The notes: generated by a model from the letters alone, not told the origin. A stretch of DNA of 64,000 nucleotides from Metabacillus litoralis (GCF_020524045.1 NZ_JAIVKL010000004.1:1-64000), one strand, 5' to 3'; positions 36,872 to 47,376 are shown, counted from the stretch's first letter. Translations and numbers: made by a program.

Positions 36872-38041
36872 ATGATGCAAAAAAGCGAACAAAAAAGAAT
36901 CTTTCTTTCTGCTCCACACATGAGTGGAAATGAAATGAACTATATTCATGATGCATTTGAAACAAATTGGATTGCTCCGTTAGGACCAAATGTTGATGCA
37001 TTTGAAAAAGAGATAGCCAATTATGTAGGAGTCAGTGAAGCTGTTGCCGTAAGTTCAGGTACTGCAGCAATTCATCTGGCTCTTTCTTTATTAGATGTAG
37101 AAAAGGGAGACAAAGTTTTTTGTTCTACTTTAACTTTTGTCGCGAGTGCTAATCCAATTCTTTACCAGGGAGCAGAGCCTGTTTTCATCGATTCAGAGCC
37201 TGAAACTTGGAATATGTCTCCTCAAGCTCTGGAGAAAGCTTTAAAAGATGCATGTATAAATGGAAATCTTCCTAAAGCAGTAATTGTTGTTAATTTATAC
37301 GGACAAAGTGCCAAAATGGATGAAATCGTTTCTCTATGTAATCAATATAATGTTCCAGTAATTGAAGACGCAGCAGAATCTCTCGGATCGATTTATAAAG
37401 GGAAAGCTAGTGGAACATTTGGCAAGTTCGGTATTTTTTCATTTAATGGAAATAAAATTATTACAACCTCTAGTGGAGGAATGCTTGTATCAAATGATGT
37501 TGAAGCATTAAAGAAAGCAAGGTTTTTAGCAACTCAAGCGAAGGATCATGCTCTCCACTATCAACATAGTACTATTGGTTTTAATTATCGAATGAGCAAT
37601 ATCCTTGCTGGTATTGGTAGAGCACAATTAGAGGTATTAGATGAAAGAGTTCAGGCAAGAAGGCTACTATTTGATCGCTACAAGCAAGAGTTATGTTCTA
37701 TTCCAGGACTTCATTTCATGCCAGAATTACAACATACAATATCAAATCGTTGGCTCACTGCACTAACAATTGATGAGGATGTTATAGGCACTTCCGTACA
37801 CTCTATATTAAAAGCTTTATCTGAAGATAATATTGAAGCACGTCCTATTTGGAAACCACTGCATATGCAACCATTATTTGAAGGTGCTAACTATTATTCT
37901 CATAGTGAAAATATGAGTGTTTCAGAAAATTTGTTCAGTACAGGACTATGCCTTCCTTCAGGTTCAAATTTGAGGGAAGAAGATCAAATGAGAGTCATAA
38001 AATGTGTTAAGGAATTATTAAAAATGAGAGTTTCACTTTGA
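36872..38041 (+). CDS. epsN: DegT-family sugar aminotransferase EpsN
   Basis: 389-aa PLP enzyme. SSGTAAIHLAL binds PLP phosphate, EDAAESLGS carries the aspartate, and SFNGNKIITTSSGGM carries the Schiff-base lysine. Transfers an amino group to the 4-keto sugar made by EpsC. C, N, M and L together give a UDP-diacetyl-bacillosamine type route and its loading on lipid carrier. AAGGAGGAGGTG before the ATG. Confidence 0.93.
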   Translation: MMQKSEQKRIFLSAPHMSGNEMNYIHDAFETNWIAPLGPNVDAFEKEIANYVGVSEAVAVSSGTAAIHLALSLLDVEKGDKVFCSTLTFVASANPILYQGAEPVFIDSEPETWNMSPQALEKALKDACINGNLPKAVIVVNLYGQSAKMDEIVSLCNQYNVPVIEDAAESLGSIYKGKASGTFGKFGIFSFNGNKIITTSSGGMLVSNDVEALKKARFLATQAKDHALHYQHSTIGFNYRMSNILAGIGRAQLEVLDERVQARRLLFDRYKQELCSIPGLHFMPELQHTISNRWLTALTIDEDVIGTSVHSILKALSEDNIEARPIWKPLHMQPLFEGANYYSHSENMSVSENLFSTGLCLPSGSNLREEDQMRVIKCVKELLKMRVSL

Positions 38042-38086
38042 TTCCTTTTATATAATGAACATGGTTGAAGGGAGGGTTTATAAAAA

Positions 38087-38824
38087 ATGAATGAAAAGAC
38101 GAATAAAATCCCTAAAATTATACATTATTGTTGGTTCGGTGGAAAAGAAAAGCCTGATATTGTTAAAAAATGTATAGCAAGTTGGGAAATTCAATTATCT
38201 GGTTACGAAATTAGGGAATGGAATGAACATAATTTTGATATAAATAGCAATAGCTATGTAAAAGAAGCTTATGAATTTGGCAAATTTGCTTTTGTAAGTG
38301 ATTATGCAAGAGTATATGCTCTCTATCATTTTGGTGGAATATATCTAGATACTGATGTAGAAGTGTTTAAATCATTTGACGATTTATTACATCATGAGTC
38401 ATTTTGGGGATTTGAGCAGGAAAACTATATTGCTACAAGTACAATAGGTGCAGCTAAAGAAAACAAACTTATTGGAAAGTTTGTCGATTCGTATAATGGA
38501 AAAAGTTTCATTAAGGAAGATGGGACTTTTGATGACCTAACAAATGTTGCAATTATTACAAGTATCCTTGAAAAAATAGGACTGATACCAAATGGAGAGT
38601 ATCAAGAAATCAAGGACACTGGTGCTTTTTATCCGCAAACATACTTTTCTCCATACGACTATATAAATTGTAGGCAATTAATATCAGGGAATACCTATGC
38701 TATGCACCATTTTTATAAAAGCTGGTTACCACCTACAGCTCGAATAAAAAGTAAAATCAAAATAACTTTATCAAAAGTAATTGGTGGAGACAATATAGCT
38801 AGATTAAGGAAAACTTTAAGATAA
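38087..38824 (+). CDS. Glycosyltransferase family 32 (capsular synthesis type)
   Basis: 245 aa starting with KIPKIIHYCWFGG, the GT32 N-terminal motif; YLDTDVEVF carries the DxD metal site, and FGGIYLD precedes it. Adds a sugar to the repeat unit; specificity unknown. From here to about 47.1 kb genes become more AT-rich (many AAA, ATA, AAT codons) than the eps genes before, suggesting a replaceable cassette. Confidence 0.85.
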   Translation: MNEKTNKIPKIIHYCWFGGKEKPDIVKKCIASWEIQLSGYEIREWNEHNFDINSNSYVKEAYEFGKFAFVSDYARVYALYHFGGIYLDTDVEVFKSFDDLLHHESFWGFEQENYIATSTIGAAKENKLIGKFVDSYNGKSFIKEDGTFDDLTNVAIITSILEKIGLIPNGEYQEIKDTGAFYPQTYFSPYDYINCRQLISGNTYAMHHFYKSWLPPTARIKSKIKITLSKVIGGDNIARLRKTLR

Positions 38825-38849
38825 TAAATGTTTCTTAAGGAGAATTATC

Positions 38850-39485
38850 ATGATTGGAGTTATAAAAAAAATTGTAAAAACCATCATTTCTCAAAGTCAA
38901 TCTAGAGGGATATATTATGTTTTTCTTATGAATTTTTCACATTTAATAGGAATGATAAGAGGTTTATTTTATCGATTACTTTATTTGAAAAATATTAATG
39001 CTTCTATATTTTCTCTTCAATCAAACAGTAGGATAGAAGTTTTTAACAAAGATTCTAGAGTGAATATTGGGAAATTCGTATTTATTCGAAAAAATGCTAG
39101 CTTAAGAATTGATTTTAATGGTGTTCTTAAACTGGAGGACAATGTGTTCATTAATGATAACTGCAATATTAATTGTGTAAATAAGATTTTAATTGGAAAA
39201 AACACAAAAATAGCTCCAAATGTTTGTATCAATGATCATGACCATAATTATAAAAGTAAAACTGGGGATCATTTAATAAGAGGAGAAGTAACAATAGGCG
39301 AAAATGTTTGGATCGGTTCAAATGTAGTGATATTAAGGAATACAAAAATAGGTGATAATGCAGTAATAGCTGCAGGAAGTGTTGTAAAAGGGGATGTGCC
39401 TCCCAATACCCTATTTATAAATAAGAGAGATAACCGCTTCATAAATATGATAGGTGAGGAAAAGGATGTTTCTAAGGCGAACTAA
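38850..39485 (+). CDS. Left-handed beta-helix acyltransferase
   Basis: 211 aa. Hexapeptide repeats from about 75 to 195, with NDHDHNYKS and GENVWIGSNVVILRNTKIGDNAVIAAGSVV, typical of maltose O-acetyltransferase/WcaF-like enzymes. The N-terminal 50 residues contain a short hydrophobic stretch. Probably O-acetylates a sugar of the polymer. AAGGAGAA before the ATG. Confidence 0.85.
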   Translation: MIGVIKKIVKTIISQSQSRGIYYVFLMNFSHLIGMIRGLFYRLLYLKNINASIFSLQSNSRIEVFNKDSRVNIGKFVFIRKNASLRIDFNGVLKLEDNVFINDNCNINCVNKILIGKNTKIAPNVCINDHDHNYKSKTGDHLIRGEVTIGENVWIGSNVVILRNTKIGDNAVIAAGSVVKGDVPPNTLFINKRDNRFINMIGEEKDVSKAN

Positions 39486-39539
39486 TTTAGGAGAATTAAA
39501 TTAATATCATTTCATAGCTGACTTTTAGAGGGGAATAAT

Positions 39540-40778
39540 ATGAAAAAGGATATATTAATTTCTGTTTTTGATATGGAAATTGGGGGTATTGAAAGAAGCT
39601 TAATCAATATGCTAGAGAGCTTTGATTATGAGAATTATAATGTGGATCTATTTATTTGTGAACATAAAGGTGATCTTATGAATCAAATACCAAGTAAAGT
39701 GAATTTACTTCCACAAATAGATAAGTATTCTGTTTTTAGAAGACCAATTATTCAATGTATAAAAGAAGGCCACTATTCGACATCCTTAATAAGGTTAGTT
39801 AGTAAATGTATAGCAGGGATAAGAGCTAAATCGCAAAACTTTGAAGAAGGTTCTGGATATATTCAAATGCAACTCGTTCAAAAATATTCAACTTATTTTC
39901 TACCTAAACTGAAAAAAAAGTATGATGTTGCAATAAGTTATGCATGGCCTCACGATATTGTTGCCAATAACGTAGATGCTGAGAAAAAAATTGCTTGGAT
40001 TCACACAGACTATAGTAAGTTGGAAATAGATAATAACTTGGATCAAAGTGTTTGGAAGACATATGATCATATAGTATCAATTTCAGAGGAATGTACCAAG
40101 TCATTTTTAATTAAATACCCCTCGCTAGAAGAAAAAGTAATTCTTTTGGAAAATATCACTTCACCTAGTTATATAAAGAATATGTCTCAAAATCATATAC
40201 CGTATAAAGATCTAGATATTGAGAATTTTAATATTTTAACTGTGGGTAGATTGTCTTATGTTAAGGGGTTTGATATGGCGGTAAAGGCATTACGAGCACT
40301 TCATAATAAAGGTTTTAATAATATAAAGTGGTTTGTAATTGGGTACGGTGGATATGAATCGGAGTTAAAAGAGTTGATTTCTAGAAATGATCTAGAAGAA
40401 AGTTTTATTTTACTTGGAAAAAAAATAAATCCATATCCTTATATGGAAGCATGCGATTTATATGTTCAACCTTCAAGATATGAAGGAAAGGCAGTAACGG
40501 TTACCGAAGCAAAAATACTAGGAAAACCTATAATGATTACTGATTATAATACTGCACAAAGTCAAGTAGAAAATGGAATTGATGGATATATTGCTGAATT
40601 GTCTATTGATGGGATACTAGAAGGAATAAAAAAACTATACGAGAATTTTGAATTGAGGGAGGCCTTAGCTTATAAATGCAAAATGACGGATTACAGTAAT
40701 AGTTATGAGTTAAAAAAGTTATATAGTTTAATTAATTCAAGTGAACTAAATGAAAACAATAAGGGCGTGAAAGCATGA
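39540..40778 (+). CDS. Glycosyltransferase family 4
   Basis: 412 aa. N-terminal EIGGIERSLINMLESFDY (acceptor loop) and donor-site QPSRYEGKAVTVTEAKILGKPIM near 318-340. Related in layout to the glycosyltransferase at 41902: both share an IHTDYSK / INTDYK segment and PYPYME / PYVFLK before QPSR, so they look like diverged paralogues. GAGGGGAA before ATG. Overlaps the next gene by 4 bases. Confidence 0.85.
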   Translation: MKKDILISVFDMEIGGIERSLINMLESFDYENYNVDLFICEHKGDLMNQIPSKVNLLPQIDKYSVFRRPIIQCIKEGHYSTSLIRLVSKCIAGIRAKSQNFEEGSGYIQMQLVQKYSTYFLPKLKKKYDVAISYAWPHDIVANNVDAEKKIAWIHTDYSKLEIDNNLDQSVWKTYDHIVSISEECTKSFLIKYPSLEEKVILLENITSPSYIKNMSQNHIPYKDLDIENFNILTVGRLSYVKGFDMAVKALRALHNKGFNNIKWFVIGYGGYESELKELISRNDLEESFILLGKKINPYPYMEACDLYVQPSRYEGKAVTVTEAKILGKPIMITDYNTAQSQVENGIDGYIAELSIDGILEGIKKLYENFELREALAYKCKMTDYSNSYELKKLYSLINSSELNENNKGVKA

Positions 40779-41905
40779 AAGTCTGCACTATTACATGTCA
40801 TGATGTATATAATCATGGAGCTTCGCTACAGGCTTATAGTTTAATGAAGTACTTGATGAATTGTGGTCATGAAGTTGAAATAATAGATTACAAACCAGAG
40901 TATTTAAGTAATCATTACAATCTATTAAGTATTGATAACCCTAAATGGGGAAAAAATATTTTAACTAAGTCAGTCTATTTATTATTAAAGGTCCCTGTTA
41001 AATTACCTGGATTAAAGAGAAAAAAGGCTTTCGATAAGTTTACTTCTACATATTTAAAAATAACTAACACACGTTATACTTCAAATAAAGAGATAAAGGA
41101 AGATTTGCCAACTGCAGATGCATATATATGTGGTAGTGATCAAATTTGGAATAGTTTACATAGTAATGGAAAAGATCCTGCATTTTATTTAGACTTTGTA
41201 CCCCTTGAAAAAATAAAGGCATCATACGCAGCAAGTTTTGCAACAGATACAATTTCAGATGAGTACAAACCTATGGTAAAAGAAAAAATTGACAGACTAG
41301 ATGGTGTAGGGGTAAGAGAAAAAAGTGGTATAGAAATATTAAAAAGTTTGAATATAACTAATGCAGTTAATGTTGTTGATCCAGTTTTTTTATTGAATAA
41401 AGAAGACTGGAATAATATATGTTCAAAGGAATTTAATGAGAAATATATATTAATATATGATTTTGATAACAGTCCCTTAATAGAGAGAATAGCTACGGAA
41501 ATTAGTCAAGAAAAAGACTTTAAAATCTATACAATAAATCCAGGGAAGCTTAAATATGCAGATAAACAATTTAAGTATGAGGGACCTGAAACATTTGTCT
41601 CACTTGTTAAAAATGCACAATTTGTAATTTCTAATTCGTTCCATGCAGCAGTTTTTTCAATAATTTATGAAAAAGATTTTGTTATAGTGAATAGGGCAGA
41701 AGCCATCAATACAAGAATGAGAGATCTATTAGAAGATTTGCAACTAAATGATAGATTAGCAAAGGAAAATTATAAATTCGATAAATTGATTAAAAATATT
41801 GATTATAGAGAGCCAAAGGAAATTCTGAATAGAAAAATTGAATTCTCTAGGAATTATTTAGAAAGGATATTATCAAAGAGTAATAGATTGAGGGACATAT
41901 TATGA
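40775..41905 (+). CDS. Polysaccharide pyruvyl transferase
   Basis: 376 aa of the EpsI/EpsO/CsaB family. MKVCTITCHDVYNHGASLQAYSL, ADAYICGSDQIWN, and VISNSFHAAVFSIIY are family motifs. It would add ketal pyruvate from phosphoenolpyruvate to a sugar and make the polymer acidic. ATGA overlaps with both neighbours indicate tight coupling. Confidence 0.86.
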   Translation: MKVCTITCHDVYNHGASLQAYSLMKYLMNCGHEVEIIDYKPEYLSNHYNLLSIDNPKWGKNILTKSVYLLLKVPVKLPGLKRKKAFDKFTSTYLKITNTRYTSNKEIKEDLPTADAYICGSDQIWNSLHSNGKDPAFYLDFVPLEKIKASYAASFATDTISDEYKPMVKEKIDRLDGVGVREKSGIEILKSLNITNAVNVVDPVFLLNKEDWNNICSKEFNEKYILIYDFDNSPLIERIATEISQEKDFKIYTINPGKLKYADKQFKYEGPETFVSLVKNAQFVISNSFHAAVFSIIYEKDFVIVNRAEAINTRMRDLLEDLQLNDRLAKENYKFDKLIKNIDYREPKEILNRKIEFSRNYLERILSKSNRLRDIL

Positions 41906-43080
41906 AAAAAATCCTATTTGTTATAGACTCTTTAAATAGTGGGGGAGCTGAAAAAAGTCTTGTCTCACTGCTTTCAATAATTAACTATAAAAAGTATGAA
42001 GTTGATTTATTAATGTTTTCAATAGAAGGGCTTTATTTATCTTTATTACCAAAGGAAGTAAATGTACTAGATGTTCCAAACTTTTTTAAAAAACAAGCAT
42101 CTGGAGTGAAAGGTCTATTAAAAAATGGGGATCTAAAAGAGTTGTTTATAAGAATTAAAACATCTATCTCTATTAGAAATCCCCGTTACAAGAAAATATT
42201 ACATACTTCTCAAATAAATTGGAAATCAATATCAGAGAGTATTGATAAACTAGAAAAAAAATACGATGTTGCAATAGCTTATAGTCAAGGTATACCAACT
42301 TACTTTGTAGCAGAAAAAGTGAAAGCAGATAAAATATTGTGCTGGATAAATACAGACTATAAAATTGCATCTTATAATAATAAATTTGATAGAAAGTATT
42401 ATGAAAAATACGACAATATAATCGCTGTATCGGACTATAATAAAAATGTTTTTGTAGATGAAATACCTAGTGTAAAAGATAAAATTAGGGTTATTTATGA
42501 TATTTTATCCCCGAACTTAATAAAATCAATGGCTTCAGAAGATGGAGGATTTAAAGATAATTATTATGGTTTAAGAATATTAACTATTGGAAGACTTGTT
42601 GAAGCAAAAGGTTATGATATGGCAATTGAGGCTTGTATCAAGTTAAAAAAACATGGATACAAATTTAAATGGTATGTAATTGGTGAAGGGATTTTAGAAA
42701 ATAAACTAAAAAAAATGGTTACGGAGTTCCAATTAGAAGATATATTTATCTTTTTGGGTACTTATCAAAATCCATATGTTTTTTTAAAACAGTGTGATAT
42801 ATATGTTCAACCATCAAGATTTGAAGGATTTGGGTTAGCGATAGCTGAGGCTAAGATATTACAAAAGCCAATAATAGCTACGAATTTTTCAGTAGTTCAA
42901 AACCAAATAAAAAACAAAAAGAATGGATTAATTGTAAATATGAATTCAGAATCTATTTTTAATGGTATTAAAGAAATAATAGATAATAATAAATTAATTA
43001 ATCTTTTTTGTGAAAGATTGAGCAAAGAGGATGTAGGAACTGAAAGAGAAATTAATAAAATTTATTCAATGTTAGGTTAA
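41902..43080 (+). CDS. Glycosyltransferase family 4
   Basis: 392 aa. LNSGGAEKSLVSLLSI near the N-terminus and QPSRFEGFGLAIAEAKILQKPII (EX7E) near the C-terminus. Likely paralogue of the gene at 39540. Very lysine- and asparagine-rich, in line with the AT-rich cassette. Confidence 0.86.
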   Translation: MKKILFVIDSLNSGGAEKSLVSLLSIINYKKYEVDLLMFSIEGLYLSLLPKEVNVLDVPNFFKKQASGVKGLLKNGDLKELFIRIKTSISIRNPRYKKILHTSQINWKSISESIDKLEKKYDVAIAYSQGIPTYFVAEKVKADKILCWINTDYKIASYNNKFDRKYYEKYDNIIAVSDYNKNVFVDEIPSVKDKIRVIYDILSPNLIKSMASEDGGFKDNYYGLRILTIGRLVEAKGYDMAIEACIKLKKHGYKFKWYVIGEGILENKLKKMVTEFQLEDIFIFLGTYQNPYVFLKQCDIYVQPSRFEGFGLAIAEAKILQKPIIATNFSVVQNQIKNKKNGLIVNMNSESIFNGIKEIIDNNKLINLFCERLSKEDVGTEREINKIYSMLG

Positions 43081-43154
43081 TATTATAAATTTGTTAATCT
43101 TTTAAAGATTTAACAAAAATTTAAATAGATTCTTTAAAGTAAGGAGAGTTAATA

Positions 43155-44150
43155 ATGCCTAAAGTTAGTTTAATAATAGCTGCTTATAATATAGAAGATT
43201 ATATTGAAAAGTGTATAGACTCTTTAACTAATCAAACCTTTTATGAAACTGAAATTATTATAGTTAATGATGGTTCTACTGATAACACCCTAAAAATAGT
43301 AGAAAACTTATCAAAGATAGATAGTAGAATAAAAATAATAAATAAAAAAAATGAAGGTGCCATTGAAGCAAGGGAATCGGGATTTAAAGTTGCGAGAGGA
43401 GAATATGTTTTATTTATTGATGGAGATGATTGGTTAGATAGGAATGCTATTAGTATATTATATAATAAAGCTAAAGAAGATAACTTTGATATAGTGTGCT
43501 ATAAATTCTATAAGGCATACGATAATGGGGAAATTGTAAGACAAAATCAAAGTTATTATCAATATCAAGATGAAACAATGGTAGATAATAAGATTTTTCT
43601 TAGGTGGGTTATGACGAATGTTATACCACCTTCAATGTGGAGTAAGTTTATTAAAAAGAGTTTTATTACTGATAATAATATACCATTTCCAAGAAAAATA
43701 GCAATTGCTGAAGACTTAGCTTTTATGTGTACATTAGGTATACATTCTCCGAAGGTATACACTTTAAATGAACATTTGTATTTTTATTATCAAAGAGAAA
43801 CATCTGTTACCAAGAAAGTATCATCAAAAATTTTGGATAGAATAAAAGCAACACAATACATAAAAGAACAACTTAAAAAACATAATTTATATTTAAAATA
43901 TAAATCTGAATTTGAATACCTTGTGTTTATTCATAATTTTTATTGTATCATAAGTATTATTTATGGAGATAAGATATATGGTAGAAAGTTATACAAGGAA
44001 TGGAAAAAAAAGGGTATAAATATTTATAATAATAAATATTATAAGAAATTAATTATTAATGAACCAATTAAAGTTAGAATAGCTACAAGGTTGTTTGAAA
44101 GGAATTATATGATAGGTAGAATATACTCTAAAATCAAAATAATGAATTGA
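43155..44150 (+). CDS. Glycosyltransferase family 2 (EpsH/EpsJ type)
   Basis: 331 aa. PKVSLIIAAYNIEDYIEKCIDSL, VNDGSTDNTLKI and FIDGDDWLD (DxD) define a GT-A enzyme. C-terminal region is basic and may contact the membrane. AAGGAGAG before the ATG. Among B. subtilis Eps proteins EpsH and EpsJ are the nearest in type. Confidence 0.86.
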   Translation: MPKVSLIIAAYNIEDYIEKCIDSLTNQTFYETEIIIVNDGSTDNTLKIVENLSKIDSRIKIINKKNEGAIEARESGFKVARGEYVLFIDGDDWLDRNAISILYNKAKEDNFDIVCYKFYKAYDNGEIVRQNQSYYQYQDETMVDNKIFLRWVMTNVIPPSMWSKFIKKSFITDNNIPFPRKIAIAEDLAFMCTLGIHSPKVYTLNEHLYFYYQRETSVTKKVSSKILDRIKATQYIKEQLKKHNLYLKYKSEFEYLVFIHNFYCIISIIYGDKIYGRKLYKEWKKKGINIYNNKYYKKLIINEPIKVRIATRLFERNYMIGRIYSKIKIMN

Positions 44151-44236
44151 AAGATCTTGGTAAGTAGTCTCTTTTTAAATTATAAAGGTAGTAAGCACCT
44201 GGACAATGTTAACTTAGTTAGTATCAGATTGGGAGT

Positions 44237-45796
44237 GTGGAGATGGGAAGGAGTCAATTAAAAGCGGGTGCTTTTTTATCGTATTTATCTTTATTTCTAG
44301 GTAACGCTATCTCAATAATTTATACACCTATTATGTTGAGATTGCTAGGACAATCCGAGTATGGACTCTTTATGTTATCTAATTCAGTTATTGGATTGTT
44401 AGGAATAATAAATTTTGGACTAGGAAGTACAGTTGTTAGATATTCTTCAAAATATAGGGCGATGAATGACAAAAAGGGAGAATATGCTTTATATGGTTTA
44501 TTTTTTTTAATCTCTTCTATTGTATCGATTCTTGTTATTTTATTTGGAAGTATTCTAGTTTTTAATGTTGAAACAATTTTTTCAGGGGCGTTAACAAAGG
44601 AAGAACTTAATACTATTAAAATTTTAATGTATTTAATGGTTTTTAATTTAGCTATCACATTTTTATTTTCAATTTTTAATTCAATTATATTAGTATATGA
44701 GAAATTTATATTTCTTAAAGTAGTGGGGTTGATGCAAACAATCATTAACCCTTTATTTATGTTGCCACTATTATTAATGGGATATAAATCAATTACCATG
44801 ACTATTGTAAGTACCATATTAACTATTATTACTATTAGTTTAAACGTTTTATTCTGTTTTAAATATATTAAAATAAAGGTAACATTTAATAAATTTGATT
44901 CTTCACTACTAAAAGAAATAGCTGGTTTTTCATTTTTTATATTTTTAAATATTGTAGTAGACAAGATTTATTGGAGCACCAATCAGTTTATTCTAGGTAT
45001 AGTTTCTGGTACTGCAGCAGTTGCAGTTTATACAATAGGATTAACTTTTAACACTTATTTTATGTCATTTTCTACAGCAGTTTCAGGCTTGTTTTTACCT
45101 AGAATAACTGAGATGGTTACTAAAGATACATCATATAAAGTACTTTCAGATTTTTTTATTAGAGTAGGTCGTTTACAATATATAATTTTGTCATTTATAT
45201 TAGGAGGATTTGTATTAATAGGTATGGATTTCATAAAAATATGGGCTGGTTCAAGATATGAAAGCTCTTATTTTATTGCACTAGTAGTAATGATTCCATT
45301 AACTGTACCACTTATTCAAACTATTGGGTTAACTATTCTACAAGCTAAAAATATGCACAAGTTTCGTTCATTAGTTTATCTAGCAATTGCAATATTAAAT
45401 ATAATATTTAGTATACCGCTAGCAAAACTTTGGGGAGGACTTGGTTGTGCAATGGCAATGTGTGTTTCAATGATAATTGGTCACATAATAATAATGAATA
45501 TATACTATAAGAAAAAAATAAATATTGATATCTCCTCTTTTTGGAGAAATATTCTATCAATGTCTTTACCTTTAATAATCAGTTTAATATTAGGCGGGTT
45601 GATAAATATATATATTACAGAAGTAAGTATAATAACTTTATTGATCAAAGGGTTTATCTATTGTGTTATATTCATTAGCCTAATGTGGTTTACAGGAATG
45701 AATAAGAGTGAAAAAGATCTATTAATAGGATCACTTATAAATATCTTAAATAAGTTCATTAATAATAAAGTGAAAATAGTTAATAGTGAGCGTTGA
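44237..45796 (+). CDS. Wzx-type flippase (MATE/MOP, EpsK-like)
   Basis: 519-aa polytopic protein with 12 to 14 membrane helices. N-terminal SYLSLFLGNAISIIYTPIMLRLLGQSEYGLFMLS is the polysaccharide biosynthesis flippase signature. Would flip the lipid-linked repeat unit to the outer face for the EpsG-type polymerase. ATG or GTG near 44237-44243 with GGGAGTG. A long minus-strand frame inside it is only a shadow. Confidence 0.9.
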   Translation: MEMGRSQLKAGAFLSYLSLFLGNAISIIYTPIMLRLLGQSEYGLFMLSNSVIGLLGIINFGLGSTVVRYSSKYRAMNDKKGEYALYGLFFLISSIVSILVILFGSILVFNVETIFSGALTKEELNTIKILMYLMVFNLAITFLFSIFNSIILVYEKFIFLKVVGLMQTIINPLFMLPLLLMGYKSITMTIVSTILTIITISLNVLFCFKYIKIKVTFNKFDSSLLKEIAGFSFFIFLNIVVDKIYWSTNQFILGIVSGTAAVAVYTIGLTFNTYFMSFSTAVSGLFLPRITEMVTKDTSYKVLSDFFIRVGRLQYIILSFILGGFVLIGMDFIKIWAGSRYESSYFIALVVMIPLTVPLIQTIGLTILQAKNMHKFRSLVYLAIAILNIIFSIPLAKLWGGLGCAMAMCVSMIIGHIIIMNIYYKKKINIDISSFWRNILSMSLPLIISLILGGLINIYITEVSIITLLIKGFIYCVIFISLMWFTGMNKSEKDLLIGSLINILNKFINNKVKIVNSER

Positions 45797-45900
45797 TGTT
45801 AATAAATCAGTTACTTAAAAAGATTTGTTATTTATATTGAATATCACTTGAATTTTTGTGAAATGTGAATAATTATTTTTATTTTAGTATTAAAAAGAGA

Positions 45901-45931
45901 TTAATTGATTGATTTCTCTTCAATCAATTAA
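45901..45931. other. AT-only perfect hairpin between Wzx and pyruvyl transferase
   Basis: TTAATTGATTGA (45901-45912) and TCAATCAATTAA (45920-45931) are perfect inverted repeats with a seven-base loop. No T run follows. It could be a weak structure or operator. Confidence 0.5.
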
Positions 45932-45984
45932 TCAATTATAGTTACTCAGTAATAAAAATACCATTAGAAAAGTTAGGAGAAAAA

Positions 45985-47079
45985 ATGAAGACAATTATGA
46001 TTTATGCTTATACCAACTATAATTTAGGGGATGATTTGTTTATTCAAATACTTTGTAAAAAATATCCTAAAATAAAGTTTGTATTGTATACTCCAGATAA
46101 AAAATATAAGCATATTTTTAAAAATATTAATAATTTAAAATGCTTGTCTTATGATCTACTTTCAATAAGAATGATTAACTTTATTGCAAGAAAATTATTT
46201 AAAATAAATGATTTCCACCAAACTAGTTTAAAGAATAGTTGTGATGGTGCTGTTCATATTGGTGGGTCGCTTTTTATGCAACAAAAAGATTGGGAAAATT
46301 ATTTTGAAAAATATACAAAATCTAAAAATATTAAAAATAAACCTTTTTTTCTTCTAGGAGCAAACTTCGGTCCATTTAATGAACAAGAATACTATGAAAG
46401 GCATAAAAAAACTTTTAAAGAATACACTGATATATGTTTTAGAGATAGTTATTCTTATAATCTGTTCAAGGAATTACCTAATGTTAGGATGGCAGATGAT
46501 ATAATATTTCAATTGAAAAGGCAAAAAATTCTTCAAGAAGAAAATCATATTGTTGTATCTGTAATCAAACCTTCGTTCAGAAAAAACCTTTTTGAATATG
46601 ATGATGTATATTTTAATAAGATAAAAGAAATATCTGTTTATTTTATTGAACAAGGTTTTAATGTTACTTATATTTCATTTTGTGAAAATGAAGGGGATAA
46701 AGAGGCGATTAATAATATAGTAGATTTAATGCCCCGAATATATAAAGACAAGATTAAAAAGCATTTTTATTCTACAAACATAGAAGAAACACTTGATTTG
46801 ATAGCGTCCTCTAAATTTGTTGTGGCAACAAGATTTCATTCAATGATTTTAGGATGGTTATATAAAAAACCTGTGTTTCCAATAGTATATAGTGAGAAAA
46901 TGACAAATGTAATAGATGATGTAGGATTCAAAGGTTTATATACAAAGTTAAATAATATTTCTAATATAAATCCAGTAGATGTATATGGGTGTATTAATAC
47001 CAATGCCATAGATGTGTCTAAACAAGTTAAAAATGCGGAAAAGCAATTTGAAAAGTTAGATGAATATTTATTAAAGTAA
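45985..47079 (+). CDS. Polysaccharide pyruvyl transferase (second copy)
   Basis: 364 aa. MIYAYTNYNLGDDLFIQILCKKYP, HIGGSLFMQ, FLLGANFGPF and VVATRFHSMILGWLY are pyruvyl transferase family motifs. More diverged than the copy at 40775 and closer to the WcaK/AmsJ branch. AGGAGAAAA before the ATG. Last plus-strand gene of the EPS cassette. Confidence 0.85.
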   Translation: MKTIMIYAYTNYNLGDDLFIQILCKKYPKIKFVLYTPDKKYKHIFKNINNLKCLSYDLLSIRMINFIARKLFKINDFHQTSLKNSCDGAVHIGGSLFMQQKDWENYFEKYTKSKNIKNKPFFLLGANFGPFNEQEYYERHKKTFKEYTDICFRDSYSYNLFKELPNVRMADDIIFQLKRQKILQEENHIVVSVIKPSFRKNLFEYDDVYFNKIKEISVYFIEQGFNVTYISFCENEGDKEAINNIVDLMPRIYKDKIKKHFYSTNIEETLDLIASSKFVVATRFHSMILGWLYKKPVFPIVYSEKMTNVIDDVGFKGLYTKLNNISNINPVDVYGCINTNAIDVSKQVKNAEKQFEKLDEYLLK

Positions 47080-47376
47080 ATATTAGTACTGCGACTATAA
47101 TCTAAATAAATTCTCAGATTATACTTTAAATAGCCTTACGAAGTAATATTGTTCAATAAGAACATAAAAAGACATCCTTCTGTGAGAAATTAAGATATCA
47201 AATATTATTTAAAGGATGTTTGATCTGTCTTTAGAAAAACAAAAGCTGGTGAAAACTGCATTTAATGATTGGATTTTATTTGGAGATGAGTGCATATTTT
47301 TTCCTGTTAAGGATATTATCAAACCAGCGTATTGATAGGATAGAATGCAACTGGTAGTTATTTTCCTAAGAGTATA
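47080..47376. other. Intergenic, weak hairpin only
   Basis: Nearly 300 bases. ACATCCTT (about 47173) and AAGGATGT (about 47212) form a possible hairpin. A 39-codon ORF at 47216-47335 starts inside it but shows no independent support. Confidence 0.5.

Noticed and set aside
44320-44964. Minus-strand ORF of 214 codons within the flippase gene
   Set aside because: Antisense shadow of a clear membrane protein gene in low-GC DNA; no site and no family motif.
26640-47079. CRISPR array or insertion sequences within the EPS region
   Set aside because: No regularly spaced repeats, transposase motifs or terminal inverted repeats were found there.
47216-47335. 39-codon ORF after the second pyruvyl transferase
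   Set aside because: Starts within a hairpin, has only a weak site and no recognisable motif.
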